Source: Oscillospiraceae bacterium (GTDB lineage Bacteria > Bacillota > Clostridia > Oscillospirales > CAG-272). Taken from it: DNA of 64,000 bases. The position numbers and the translations under genes are program-made. The DNA lies in assembly GCA_015063745.1 (NCBI GenBank), contig SVTO01000006.1, positions 1 to 64,000 of the forward strand, in the 5' to 3' direction. Of this stretch, positions 37,508-47,664 are shown piece after piece; within the stretch, counting starts at the first letter, position 1, and every line of letters starts with the position of its first letter. Below the pieces are notes generated by a model, which saw only the letters and a list, made by a program, of their open reading frames with translations, was not told the origin of the DNA and made no database searches.

Positions 37508-39586
37508 ATGGTTAATTTCAACAAAAAAGCAGTGATTCCGCTGATGCTGACAGTACTGCTGCTGTTGGTATCCTGTGGTGCGGGGGACTTTACCTTTGAT
37601 GTTCTGGCCGTCGGTGAAGGCGGTGCGGAGATCACGGGTGAAAGCTTGAAGCAGGCGGAATACGGTGGGGAAGTGCAGTTCACGCTTACCCTTCCGGCAG
37701 GTGAATCCCTGGTACAGGTTTTCGCCGATGATGTGTTGACCACCGATTATACATACCAGAACGGTACGGTCACGCTGAAAAACATTACCGCCCCCCATAC
37801 CTATCGCTTTGTTGCCGGAATTCCCGGTGAGCAGATGTATTGGGGATTCGCCCTGAACGACGATAACTGCGGTTTTATCACCACCAATGTGGATGGCGTA
37901 TCCGTTGCCAAAGGGTCCATGGTGACTTTGAACATTATCCCCAAGGAGGGGGCTGTGTTCCTGGGCTGGACCATGGGTGCGCCGATCGAGAAAAATGCGG
38001 AAATCATTTCCACGGATGAGCAGGTCACGGTGGAAATTACGGATCATGTATACGTATTCGCCAATTTTGACGGATCGGGTATGGTAAAGGAAGAAGAAAT
38101 GCCCGAAATGCCCGATAAGGATGAGGATATTCTCACCATCTATTATAATAACAACGGCGGCGACATTATGGAGGGCGGCAAGGTTGCTGTGGAGACTGTT
38201 TTCGAAAACAGTTACTGGACAATGCCCTACGGCCGCGAAGACGACGGTACACTGACCAGAGAAGGCTATGTTCTGCTGGGTTATTCTCCTGCTCCCGAAC
38301 TGGAAGGAGAGCTGATCCGTCCAGGTTATAAATACGATGTACCTGTGGAAGACGACAAATTTATGATGTACTGCATCTGGCAGCAGGAAACCAATGCGGC
38401 GGATTTCACAGTTGCGGATGACGGAACGGACAAAGTGAAGATCACCGCCTACAACGGAAGCGACGAAGTGATTTACATCCCCCGTATCATCGACGGCAAG
38501 ACGGTAACCCGTATCGCAGACGGTGCTTTCGCAGGCAATACTGCCATCCGGGAAGTACACGTAACACCGTCCGTACTGTACATGGAAGAGAATGCCTTTG
38601 CCGACTGTGCAAATCTGACCACCGTAACTCTGTACGACAATCTGAAACAGCTCAGCGACGAGTCTTTTTCCGGTTCTCCCGTACAGACAGTCCGGCTGTG
38701 TGCTGCCAAAACACCCCGGTATACCACCAGCTTTGAAACCTTCGGTATCAAGTACGAGCGTCTGATGCACACCATGGGCGAAGAACGTATCATTATCGTA
38801 GCCGGTTCCAGCGCCGTGTTCGGTATTGACTCCGACTACATGGAATCCCTGTTCCAGAACGATTATACGGTGATCAATTACGGTACCAATGCCAATATGA
38901 ACATTGTATTCTATCTGGATGCCATTCTGCCCCATCTGACGGAAAAGGACACCGTGATATTTGCACCCGAACAGTACGGTCCGTTTGCCTACCACACCAA
39001 CGGTAACCCGCAGCTTCCGGCCGTCACTCTTCAGGGTATTTCCACCAGCTACAATCTGTTTGAGAACATCGATGTTTCCGACTATACGGAAGTCTTCGAC
39101 GGTATCGGACAGTACTGCAATGAGTCCTACAAAATGCCGGAAGCCAACTGGGATGACCATAATATGTATGTCGATATTTACGGTGACCACGACTGGCTGT
39201 CCGGTGAGCTGAATTCCGAAAACTTCCGTTACGGTGCCAACGGCGAATTCCGCTTCAACGAAACCGTTATTCCGGAAGAGTTCATCCCCAATCTGAACCG
39301 TGTGATCGACGAAGCGGTGGATACGGGAGCTACAATCCTGTTCAGCTTCCCGCCTGTCAACCACAACAATATTGAAAAGGACAGTCTGGACAGTGAATCC
39401 TATGATTACTACAATCAGTGGATCGCAGATACCGTACACTGCCGTCTGATTTCGGACGTCCGGGACTTTATCTATAACGGTAAATATTTTGCCAATACCG
39501 ACTACCACCTGAATGCGGTGGGCAGAGAACTTCATACGACGCAGGTGGCGAAAGACATCATCGCGGCGGATGTGGGTATCCGATAA
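37508..39586 (+). CDS. Lipoprotein: repeat domains, BspA-type LRR, C-terminal SGNH-like domain
   Basis: Lipobox LLLLVSCGA; LRR IADGAFAGNTAIREVHVTPSVLYMEENAFADCANLTTVTL; SGNH-like IIIVAGSSAVFGIDS ... DYHLNAVGR. Confidence 0.75.
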   Translation: MVNFNKKAVIPLMLTVLLLLVSCGAGDFTFDVLAVGEGGAEITGESLKQAEYGGEVQFTLTLPAGESLVQVFADDVLTTDYTYQNGTVTLKNITAPHTYRFVAGIPGEQMYWGFALNDDNCGFITTNVDGVSVAKGSMVTLNIIPKEGAVFLGWTMGAPIEKNAEIISTDEQVTVEITDHVYVFANFDGSGMVKEEEMPEMPDKDEDILTIYYNNNGGDIMEGGKVAVETVFENSYWTMPYGREDDGTLTREGYVLLGYSPAPELEGELIRPGYKYDVPVEDDKFMMYCIWQQETNAADFTVADDGTDKVKITAYNGSDEVIYIPRIIDGKTVTRIADGAFAGNTAIREVHVTPSVLYMEENAFADCANLTTVTLYDNLKQLSDESFSGSPVQTVRLCAAKTPRYTTSFETFGIKYERLMHTMGEERIIIVAGSSAVFGIDSDYMESLFQNDYTVINYGTNANMNIVFYLDAILPHLTEKDTVIFAPEQYGPFAYHTNGNPQLPAVTLQGISTSYNLFENIDVSDYTEVFDGIGQYCNESYKMPEANWDDHNMYVDIYGDHDWLSGELNSENFRYGANGEFRFNETVIPEEFIPNLNRVIDEAVDTGATILFSFPPVNHNNIEKDSLDSESYDYYNQWIADTVHCRLISDVRDFIYNGKYFANTDYHLNAVGRELHTTQVAKDIIAADVGIR

Positions 39587-39595
39587 GGAGGGAAA

Positions 39596-39892
39596 ATGAT
39601 GGACATGATTTATTTGCAGTACCCCCTGTTCTTGCTGTTCCCGATCTTTTTGGTACTGTGGCAGATCGTCACAATGTGCATAAAGAAAAAACTGCCCGGC
39701 AAAGCAGTACTTGAATGGATTTTCACCGGTATCAGCGCCCTCGGCCATGCAGCCGCCATTGCACTCATCCTGCTGAACGGCGGAAAAATGGAGGATGTAC
39801 TGGTTTTAGTACTTCTGACCGGTTTTGTCACCCTGCTTCTGTGTGAAAAGCCGGAGGCGAAAAACAAGGAAACGGAGGATGGGAATAAATGA
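39596..39892 (+). CDS. Small membrane protein of the MBOAT operon
   Basis: 98 aa, hydrophobic helices, charged tail, overlaps the MBOAT start. Confidence 0.6.
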   Translation: MMDMIYLQYPLFLLFPIFLVLWQIVTMCIKKKLPGKAVLEWIFTGISALGHAAAIALILLNGGKMEDVLVLVLLTGFVTLLLCEKPEAKNKETEDGNK

Positions 39893-41316
39893 ATTTTAAC
39901 TCTCCTCAATTTTTGCTGTTTTATCCCATCGTTGCGGTACTGAATTTCATCGTGCCGCGGAAATACAGATGGATTCCCCTGCTGATTGCCAGCTACTATT
40001 TCTACATGACCTGGAATGCCGCACTGGTCTTCCTGATCCTGTTCACCACAGCCGTTTCCTATTTTTCCGGTATTCTCATCGAAAAGAAACCGGAAATGAA
40101 GAAGCTGTGGATGATCCTTTCCGTAACGGCATCCCTGGCTGTTCTGTTCTTTTTCAAGTATTATAACTTCTTCGCAGGTACCATCGGCGATCTGGCCGGT
40201 ACGGATCTGACCCTGCGCCTGGTTCTGCCCGTGGGTATTTCCTTCTATACCTTCCAGACCCTGTCCTACAGTATTGATGTATACCGCGGTGACATCAAAG
40301 CGGAACACAACTTCTTCTATTACGCATTGTTCGTATCCTTCTTCCCCCAGCTTGTGGCAGGCCCCATCGAACGTCCCGGCAATCTGCTGCCCCAGCTGTA
40401 CGAAGAGCACAAATTCAATACAAGTGACCTTTCCATCGGTGCCAAACGGATGCTGGCGGGCTTCTTCAAAAAGATCGTCGTAGCCGATACCGCAGCGGTG
40501 TATGTGAATGCGGTATACAATAACGCCGGTGAAACGGGCGGTCTTGCGATCATCATCGCCACGGTCCTGTTTGCGGTACAGATCTACTGTGACTTCTCCG
40601 GTTACACGGATATCGCCATCGGCTGTGCCAGAATCATGGGCTACCGCCTGATGCAGAATTTTGACAGACCGTACTCCGCCGAAAATATCCGGGATTTCTG
40701 GGCACGCTGGCACATCAGTCTGTCTTCCTGGTTCAAGGATTACCTGTACATTCCCCTGGGCGGCAACCGTAAAGGAAACGGACGCCGGCTGCTGAATCTG
40801 TTCATCGTGTTCTTGGTCAGCGGTCTGTGGCACGGTGCGGAATGGACATTCTTACTTTGGGGTCTTCTCCACGGTATCTACCGCATTGTCGGGGAACTGA
40901 CATACCAAAAGAGAAATGCCCTTTACGGCAAACTCGGTCTGGATACCGCAAGTAAGCCCGTACGCGCTTTCCGTACAGCAATCACCTTTGTTCTGGTATG
41001 CTTTGCGTGGATCTTCTTCCGTGCGAACAATACTTCCGAGCTGCTCCTGATCCTCGGCAAGCTGTTCACTGACTTCGGTGCGGGTACATTTGCCGCAGAA
41101 CTGGGTCTGACTCCGAACGGCGCGCTGATCGTGGTTCTGGCCATTGCTGTAATGATCCTGATGGACCGCCGCCTTACTCTGACGGAATATGCTTCTCCCA
41201 CAGGTGCCAAGCTGACCGGCGGTGTGTCCCTGTACATGATCTGGGCGATTGCCTTTGCATGGCTGATTCTTCTGGCGGGTGACGGCTCCAGTGCCTTCAT
41301 CTACTTCCAGTTCTGA
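39889..41316 (+). CDS. MBOAT family O-acyltransferase (AlgI/DltB-like)
   Basis: GISFYTFQTLSYSIDVYRGDI, DFSGYTDIAIGCARIMGYRLMQNFDRPY, FWARWHISLSSWFKDYLYIPLGGNRKG, GLWHGAEWTFLLWGLLHG. Confidence 0.95.
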   Translation: MNFNSPQFLLFYPIVAVLNFIVPRKYRWIPLLIASYYFYMTWNAALVFLILFTTAVSYFSGILIEKKPEMKKLWMILSVTASLAVLFFFKYYNFFAGTIGDLAGTDLTLRLVLPVGISFYTFQTLSYSIDVYRGDIKAEHNFFYYALFVSFFPQLVAGPIERPGNLLPQLYEEHKFNTSDLSIGAKRMLAGFFKKIVVADTAAVYVNAVYNNAGETGGLAIIIATVLFAVQIYCDFSGYTDIAIGCARIMGYRLMQNFDRPYSAENIRDFWARWHISLSSWFKDYLYIPLGGNRKGNGRRLLNLFIVFLVSGLWHGAEWTFLLWGLLHGIYRIVGELTYQKRNALYGKLGLDTASKPVRAFRTAITFVLVCFAWIFFRANNTSELLLILGKLFTDFGAGTFAAELGLTPNGALIVVLAIAVMILMDRRLTLTEYASPTGAKLTGGVSLYMIWAIAFAWLILLAGDGSSAFIYFQF

Positions 41317-41331
41317 GAAAGGAGAATATAT

Positions 41332-42762
41332 ATGAAAAAAATCATCATCTCAGTTCTCCATGCCGTGATTCTGCTGATCACACCCATGGTTGTGCTGGCC
41401 GCAGTCACCTTTGCCGCACCCTGTCAGTACGACGAAACCTTCCTCGGGGAGCTGAAGGACAAACACGCCCGACTTGCTTCTGTAGAAGGGGAGAAGATCG
41501 TGGTAATCGGCGGTTCCAGTATGGCATTCGGCCTGGATTCCGCTCTGCTTGAGGAGTATACGGGAATGCCCGTGGTCAATTACGGCCTGTACGCCACCAT
41601 CGGTACAAAAGCCATGCTGGATATGTCCCGGCCTTATATCGGCAAAGGTGACATCGTGGTGATCTGTCCGGAAACCGACGAACAGACCTACTCCCTGTAT
41701 TACAACGCCCACAGTATGTGGCAGGCGCTGGACTGTGACCTGTCCATGCTGAAGGACGCCGGTTTTTCCAATTACGGAAAACTGCTGGCAGTACTGCCGG
41801 AATTTACAGCGGAAAAACTTGGTTTCATCCGTACGGACTCCAAACCTTCTCCCTCCGGTATCTACGCGGAATCCTCCTTCAACGAGTACGGTGATATTTC
41901 CGTACCCCGTCCCTATAACGAAATGCCGGCCTTTTATGACTCCTCCATGGCCATCTCTCTGACAACGGATCTGCTGAATGAGGAATTCGTGGAATATCTG
42001 AACGAATATGCCGCCTACTGCAGTCTGCGCGGTGCGGATGTGTATTTCAGCTTCTCACCCATCAATGCGGATGCTGTGGTCTCCACGGCGGAGGACCGGA
42101 CGGAATTCTACCGCTCCCTCGGTGAACAGCTGCATTTTCCCGTAATCAGTGATGTAAACGACTATATCCTGGATTCTGCCTACTTCTACGATACCAACTT
42201 CCATCTGAACAGCCGCGGCGCACTTCTGCGTACGTCATTGCTGGCGGATGATCTCCTGCGTGTCATGGGCCGCACAGAACGGGTGGAAACCGTGAAGTAC
42301 ACCGCCCCCACCAGACCGGAGGACTATTTCTCCCTGAAGTTCAATTCCGATGAAAACGCAAAGTATTACCTCTGCGAAGAAATCGAAGGCGGACTGATGA
42401 TCACCGGCCTGACCGAAGAAGGAAAATCCCAGACCACCCTGCAGATCCCCAGAGGTGTGGACGGAAAAGCGGTTCTGGCGATCGGAGACAATGCTTTTGC
42501 CGGATCCGATGTGCTGGAAACCGTCATTATCGGTGAATATGCAGCGGTAAGAAGCCTCACCACAGAAGCTTTGGCCGGCTGTCCGACACTGCAGCGGATC
42601 GAAGTGTATGTTGCACCCTCAGCCCTTCCTGTGGACATCGAAACGTTGAACAGAATGCCGGAAGGATGTTCTGTGTACATTCCCGCAGAAGCATACAGTG
42701 AATTTGCCACCGACTATTTCTGGAGCAGCAAGATGAAATTTGTAGAGACGCTGGGCGAATAA
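41332..42762 (+). CDS. SGNH-like protein with C-terminal LRR
   Basis: KIVVIGGSSMAFGLDSALLEE ... DTNFHLNSRGA; C-terminal VLAIGDNAFAGSDVLETVIIG. Confidence 0.75.
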   Translation: MKKIIISVLHAVILLITPMVVLAAVTFAAPCQYDETFLGELKDKHARLASVEGEKIVVIGGSSMAFGLDSALLEEYTGMPVVNYGLYATIGTKAMLDMSRPYIGKGDIVVICPETDEQTYSLYYNAHSMWQALDCDLSMLKDAGFSNYGKLLAVLPEFTAEKLGFIRTDSKPSPSGIYAESSFNEYGDISVPRPYNEMPAFYDSSMAISLTTDLLNEEFVEYLNEYAAYCSLRGADVYFSFSPINADAVVSTAEDRTEFYRSLGEQLHFPVISDVNDYILDSAYFYDTNFHLNSRGALLRTSLLADDLLRVMGRTERVETVKYTAPTRPEDYFSLKFNSDENAKYYLCEEIEGGLMITGLTEEGKSQTTLQIPRGVDGKAVLAIGDNAFAGSDVLETVIIGEYAAVRSLTTEALAGCPTLQRIEVYVAPSALPVDIETLNRMPEGCSVYIPAEAYSEFATDYFWSSKMKFVETLGE

Positions 42763-42778
42763 TTCCCGGCGCAAAAAA

Positions 42779-42824
42779 AGAACCTGCCGTATCGGTAATC
42801 CGAAGAATACGGCAGGTTTTTTGT
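42779..42824 (+). terminator. Intrinsic terminator
   Basis: AACCTGCCGTAT...ATACGGCAGGTTTTTTG. Confidence 0.75.
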
Positions 42825-42854
42825 TGTTTGTTTATCCGGCTTTACCGGGGGGAA

Positions 42855-44573
42855 TCAGTTGTTGAATACGGCAGGGCTGGTATAGAATACCTGTGCTTCG
42901 CCGTCGATCACGCGGACACCTACAGTATTGTCACTGCAGTACCATTCGTCGTTGACTTTGTTTACGGTACTGTAAGCGGCTTTGCCATTGAAATACCATT
43001 CCTGAGCAGGAACCAGAGCGATCTTGGCATCCATGATGTTGTAGAGATCGGGGATGGCGTTCAGACCGTGGTGTGCAATCTGAACCACATCGGCCTTCAG
43101 CTGTTCTTCCGTGTACATCTGGCGGATGATCTTTGCGGCGGACTGGTCGATATCGCCGAGAATCATACAGATCTTGCCGTCAAAGTGAATCTTCAGGACT
43201 GTACCGCTGTCGTTGTATTCGTCGGAAGTATATGTCATGTACTGGGGATCCAGCAGATCTTCGTGTGTGTACAGGACTTCCATGGTCAGATTACCGAACT
43301 GAAGGGTTTCACCGGTGCGGGGCGCATGATACAGTACATCCTGATAATACTCGGAGAAATCAAAGTCTGCACCGTTTCTGTGGTTGTGCATAACACGTTC
43401 CAGGGTGAACTGATCTGCGTGGTCCTTCAGAATCCGTTCGGCACCCCAGATGTGGTCACTGTGGCGGTGAGTGATGAACCAGCAGGCAATACGGATTTTT
43501 TCGCCTTCGGGAGTACCGGTCATTTCTCTGGCCACACGCAGGAATTCTTCTGCATTGGGCTGCTGCTTGTGACCGCCGTCGATGATGATCAGACTGTTGT
43601 CCGCCAGCTTGATAAACATAAACTGACCGACACCGCTGATTTCCTGATTGGCTTCATCGTAAATAGGTGCCTGCATACCGTAGAGGAATACATCATTGGT
43701 TTCACCCTCTGCGGCTTCATAGGTGTATCCGAATTCTTCCGGGGAAACGCTCTGGGAATTGTCCAGAATGATCCGTACGGTATTGTCGTAAGCGGTGAAA
43801 TAGGTGTAAACAGAAGTATCCGCCTTGTCGCACTGATAAGCAGTCACGCCGCCCCAGTCCGCACGCTGTACAGCCGTAAATCCGTCGTTCTGCAGTTTTT
43901 CAACATAAGCGGCGAATTCATCGGCATTGGTGTCGGTGATACCCAGAAGCAGAGAGGGATTTTCCTTGGCAAAACCGAAGGGCTCGGCAAAGGTCACATT
44001 ATAGGTGAGTCCGCCATCGTATACCGGTACACCTGCCAGCGGCCAGTCATTACGGGCGGTAAGCAGCAGATCACCGGGAAGGGCATAACGACCGGTATCA
44101 TCTGCGGCAATGTTTTCAAGTAGTGCATTCAGCGCCTGATCGAGGAAGCGGTCATGTGTGGCAACGATGACAATACGGTTGTTCTCAATGGCAACACGGT
44201 AGAGATCCTCGCCAAGTTCTGCCTTTACAGCGGCAGTTTCGGGACGGTTGGTGTCACCGATCAGAATTTCCGGTGTACCTACGGGAATCTCGGCTGGATC
44301 GGCTACCCAGTCATTGGCAAGGCCAATTTCGGTATTGTAGGTTTCAGTGAAAGTTTTCCAGATTTTTGTACCTGCCGCGGATGCTGTATCACTGCATCTG
44401 TCGGGCAGAACAACGGTGTAAGCGGACTGTCCGTTTTCTGCGATTACCAGATCGGTGACAGCCTGTACTTCGGTTTCACCCGCATCGGTTTCATCGGCGG
44501 GCTGGTTTCCCTGACAGCCGCAGAGAAGCAGTCCGGCAGTCAGCAGAGCGATAAGAATCTTGTTTGCTTTCAT
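42855..44573 (-). CDS. MBL-fold metallo-hydrolase lipoprotein
   Basis: Lipobox LLTAGLLLCGCQ; HxHxDH as THRHSDHIWGAERIL; QIAHHGLNAIPD. Confidence 0.85.
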   Translation of the reverse strand: MKANKILIALLTAGLLLCGCQGNQPADETDAGETEVQAVTDLVIAENGQSAYTVVLPDRCSDTASAAGTKIWKTFTETYNTEIGLANDWVADPAEIPVGTPEILIGDTNRPETAAVKAELGEDLYRVAIENNRIVIVATHDRFLDQALNALLENIAADDTGRYALPGDLLLTARNDWPLAGVPVYDGGLTYNVTFAEPFGFAKENPSLLLGITDTNADEFAAYVEKLQNDGFTAVQRADWGGVTAYQCDKADTSVYTYFTAYDNTVRIILDNSQSVSPEEFGYTYEAAEGETNDVFLYGMQAPIYDEANQEISGVGQFMFIKLADNSLIIIDGGHKQQPNAEEFLRVAREMTGTPEGEKIRIACWFITHRHSDHIWGAERILKDHADQFTLERVMHNHRNGADFDFSEYYQDVLYHAPRTGETLQFGNLTMEVLYTHEDLLDPQYMTYTSDEYNDSGTVLKIHFDGKICMILGDIDQSAAKIIRQMYTEEQLKADVVQIAHHGLNAIPDLYNIMDAKIALVPAQEWYFNGKAAYSTVNKVNDEWYCSDNTVGVRVIDGEAQVFYTSPAVFNN

Positions 44574-44705
44574 GATATTTTCCTTTCAAAGCAGAATAGG
44601 GGGACTACGATGTTATTCTAACATAAGGAACGAAAAAATGCAATCGGTTAACGGAACTTTGACGGAATATTTATATATTGTGCACGAATAATTATATTTT
44701 TTTAC

Positions 44706-44734
44706 TTGATATAATTTCTCTGTTATGATATAAT
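44706..44734 (+). promoter_or_regulatory. Promoter for the nucleoside hydrolase cluster
   Basis: TTGATA-N17-TATAAT. Confidence 0.65.
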
Positions 44735-44793
44735 GGATATACTTTCAGGAAATGTGATCCTGTATTGGAAAGTATCTAAAAAGGAGAAAAACT

Positions 44794-45729
44794 ATGACAG
44801 AATCCAAAAGAATCGCACTGCTGGAACCGCCGCAGGGTAAGATTTCCATGGTGCTGGATACGGATGCCGGGTGTGAAGTAGACGACCAGTTTGCCATTGC
44901 CTATGCGGTACGTGCGGCACAGGCCGGAGAACTGGATCTGCTGGGTATTTATGCGGAGATTTCCATAGCCGCCTACAATCCTGTGGAAAAAAAGGACGGA
45001 CCAATCGCGCCCGCCGACGGTATGGAAAAGAATTATCAGGAAATTCTTAAGGTTCTGGATCTCATACACAGTCCGGAATACAAAGACATCGCCTTCCGTG
45101 GCTGTAAATCCAGTTTTTCCAAGGATAAGCCGGAATTGTCCCCTGCGGCGGAGCACCTGATCCGTACAGCCATGGACGAAACCCGGGAAGGTCCGCTGTA
45201 TGTGGTTGCCATCGGCCCGAGCACCAATATCGCTTCCGCCATCGCCGCTGCACCGGAAATCATGGAAAGAATCGTTGTGGTGTGGCTTGCCGGGAACAGT
45301 CTGCATTATCCCCATGTGTACGAATGCAATTTCCTGCAGGATACAGTAGCCGGAGCGTATATCTTTGACTGCGGCGTACCGATGACTCTGCTGCCGGCAT
45401 TCCACGTAATCACGGGACTCAGCACTACCATTCCCGAGTTGGAACACTATATGGGCGGTAAAAACGAATTCTGTGAATATATGCTGAATCTGGTGCGTGA
45501 TTATCACGAAAGCCATAAGGTACCCGGTGAAGCATGGTCCAAGGTAATCTGGGACATCGCCGGTATCGCCTACGTGCTGCATCCCGAATGGTTTGTGACC
45601 CGTCTGGTACCCACACCGATCATCGGCTCCAACTGGTCCAGCGATCCTCTGCGGCCCTATATGCGCCTGTGCGACTTTGTTGTACGTGACAGTGTATTTA
45701 CGGATATGTTTGCGAAAATTACAAAGTAA
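44794..45729 (+). CDS. Nucleoside hydrolase-like protein (copy 1)
   Basis: MVLDTDAGCEVDDQFAIAYAV; VAIGPSTNIASAIAAAPEIMERIVVVWLAGN. Confidence 0.85.
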   Translation: MTESKRIALLEPPQGKISMVLDTDAGCEVDDQFAIAYAVRAAQAGELDLLGIYAEISIAAYNPVEKKDGPIAPADGMEKNYQEILKVLDLIHSPEYKDIAFRGCKSSFSKDKPELSPAAEHLIRTAMDETREGPLYVVAIGPSTNIASAIAAAPEIMERIVVVWLAGNSLHYPHVYECNFLQDTVAGAYIFDCGVPMTLLPAFHVITGLSTTIPELEHYMGGKNEFCEYMLNLVRDYHESHKVPGEAWSKVIWDIAGIAYVLHPEWFVTRLVPTPIIGSNWSSDPLRPYMRLCDFVVRDSVFTDMFAKITK

Positions 45730-45747
45730 GAGGAAAGGAGAGACAAC

Positions 45748-46647
45748 ATGACCGAATACCAAAGAGTAGCTATGCTGGAACCGCCGCAGAGTGTGGTTTC
45801 CGTGATTCTGGATACGGATGCCGCCGCTGAGGTGGACGACCAGTTTGCCATCGCCTATGCGGTACGCTGTGCGGAATTGGGCGAATTGAAGCTGGAAGGT
45901 ATCCATGCCTCCCTTTCCGATGAAAATCCCGCAGAAAGTCTGGAGAGAAACTATCAGGAGATTCTCAAGGTGCTGGATATAATGCATCTGGAAAAGTACA
46001 AGGAAATCTCCTTCCGCGGCTGTACGGCAAAATATACAGGCGAACCTATGATGTCCGATGCGGTGAACAATATGATCCGCGTGGCCAGGGACGAAAGCCG
46101 CGAAGGTCCGCTGTATGTCGTTACCACCGGCTGCGGCACGAATGTGGCCAATGCGATCCAGGCAGCACCGGATATCAAGGATAAGATCGTGGTGGTATGG
46201 CTGGCAGGCAACAGTCTCCATTGGAACAATACCATGGAATGTAATCTGTGGACTGACACGAAGGCAGGCGAGTTCCTGCTGGATTGTGAAGTGCCTCTGG
46301 TTCTTCTGCCGGCGTACAATGTGGTATCGGAACTGCGTACGACGATCTACGAGCTGGAATACTATCTGTCCGACAAGAATGACATCTGCGACTATCTGCT
46401 GGGTCTTGTCCGGAATTATAAGGGTCCCGAGAGAAAAGAAGGGGAAGCATGGTCCAAGGTAATCTGGGACGTGGCAGGCGTTGCCTATGTGATGCATCCC
46501 TACTGGTTTGCCACCAGACTGAACCCTACGCCTGTTTTCGGCTACAACTGGATAAACGATCCGGGCAGACACCTGATGCGCCTCTGCGACAATCTCAAGC
46601 GCGATGCCATCTATATGAGTTTATTTGAAAAATTAGGTGGCTGCTGA
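45748..46647 (+). CDS. Nucleoside hydrolase-like protein (copy 2)
   Basis: VILDTDAAAEVDDQFAIAYAV; TTGCGTNVANAIQAAPDIKDKIVVVWLAGN. Confidence 0.85.
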   Translation: MTEYQRVAMLEPPQSVVSVILDTDAAAEVDDQFAIAYAVRCAELGELKLEGIHASLSDENPAESLERNYQEILKVLDIMHLEKYKEISFRGCTAKYTGEPMMSDAVNNMIRVARDESREGPLYVVTTGCGTNVANAIQAAPDIKDKIVVVWLAGNSLHWNNTMECNLWTDTKAGEFLLDCEVPLVLLPAYNVVSELRTTIYELEYYLSDKNDICDYLLGLVRNYKGPERKEGEAWSKVIWDVAGVAYVMHPYWFATRLNPTPVFGYNWINDPGRHLMRLCDNLKRDAIYMSLFEKLGGC

Positions 46648-46709
46648 GCCGTACAGCTGACAGAACCCACCTGATCAATAAGCAAAATTAACAAAGAGAG
46701 GTAAACAAC

Positions 46710-47618
46710 ATGACAGAATCCAAAAGAGTAGAAATGCTGGAACTCCCTCGCGGTCCGGTTTCGGTAATCATCGATACTGACCCTCATTGCGAAACGGATG
46801 ACCATTTTGCACTGGCATATGCGATCTGTGCTGCAGAAAAAGGCGAAATGAAAATTGAAGGTTTCCATGCAGATTTTTCCGGTGGCCCAACCATCGAAGA
46901 AGGTATGAAGAAGAATTATGATTGCGTTATCAATATCATTGATCTTCTGAACCTGCCGAAGTACAGAGATATTACTTTTTACGGTCCTACCCGTAAGTTT
47001 GACAAGGAAAATCCGGAAATTACCGATGCTGTAAAAAACATGATCCGTGTGGCCAATAATCACACAAGCGAAGATCCAGTATACGTTCTCGGTATTGGCG
47101 GCGGTACTACCATTGCTTCCGCTCTGGCAGTAGCTCCTGAAATTGCAGATAAGATGGTTCTGGTATGGCTGGGCGGCAACAGCCTGCATTGGCATTCTTC
47201 CATGGAATGTAATTTCTGGCGTGACCCTGCCGCCTCCGAATTCATCTTCGACTCCGGCGTGCCGATGGTTATGATCCCCGCATGGAACGTAACGATCCAG
47301 CTCAAGACTTCCACCTTTGAACTGGACCACTACATGAAGGAAAGAGTACCCGAAAAGGATGCTGTCTGCCAGTTCCTTCTGGACCGCTTCAACCGTGGCT
47401 TTGATCCCGAAAAAGTTGCCAGCTGCAGCGGTACAATCTACGACATCGGTGCGATCGGCTATGTTCTGCATCCCGAATGGTTCAAGACCAGACTGATCAC
47501 CACTCCCATCTTTGCTTACCACTGGGGAAGCGATCCCTACCGTCACCAGATGCGTATCTGTGACTACATCAACCGTGATGCCCTGTACATGGATATGTTC
47601 AACAAGCTGACAAAGTAA
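46710..47618 (+). CDS. Nucleoside hydrolase-like protein (copy 3)
   Basis: VIIDTDPHCETDDHFALAYAI; GIGGGTTIASALAVAPEIADKMVLVWLGGN. Confidence 0.85.
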   Translation: MTESKRVEMLELPRGPVSVIIDTDPHCETDDHFALAYAICAAEKGEMKIEGFHADFSGGPTIEEGMKKNYDCVINIIDLLNLPKYRDITFYGPTRKFDKENPEITDAVKNMIRVANNHTSEDPVYVLGIGGGTTIASALAVAPEIADKMVLVWLGGNSLHWHSSMECNFWRDPAASEFIFDSGVPMVMIPAWNVTIQLKTSTFELDHYMKERVPEKDAVCQFLLDRFNRGFDPEKVASCSGTIYDIGAIGYVLHPEWFKTRLITTPIFAYHWGSDPYRHQMRICDYINRDALYMDMFNKLTK

Positions 47619-47664
47619 TAGAAATTGGAATACAGAACATTGTGGTCTGTGAAAGGAGTTAAAC

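Noticed and set aside
37475-39748. 757-aa minus-strand ORF antisense to the LRR-SGNH lipoprotein
   Set aside because: Shadow ORF; no recognisable motif, no RBS, opposite gene has clear domains.
44776-46572. 598-aa minus-strand ORF antisense to nucleoside hydrolases 1 and 2
   Set aside because: Internal repetition simply reflects the paralogous genes on the other strand.
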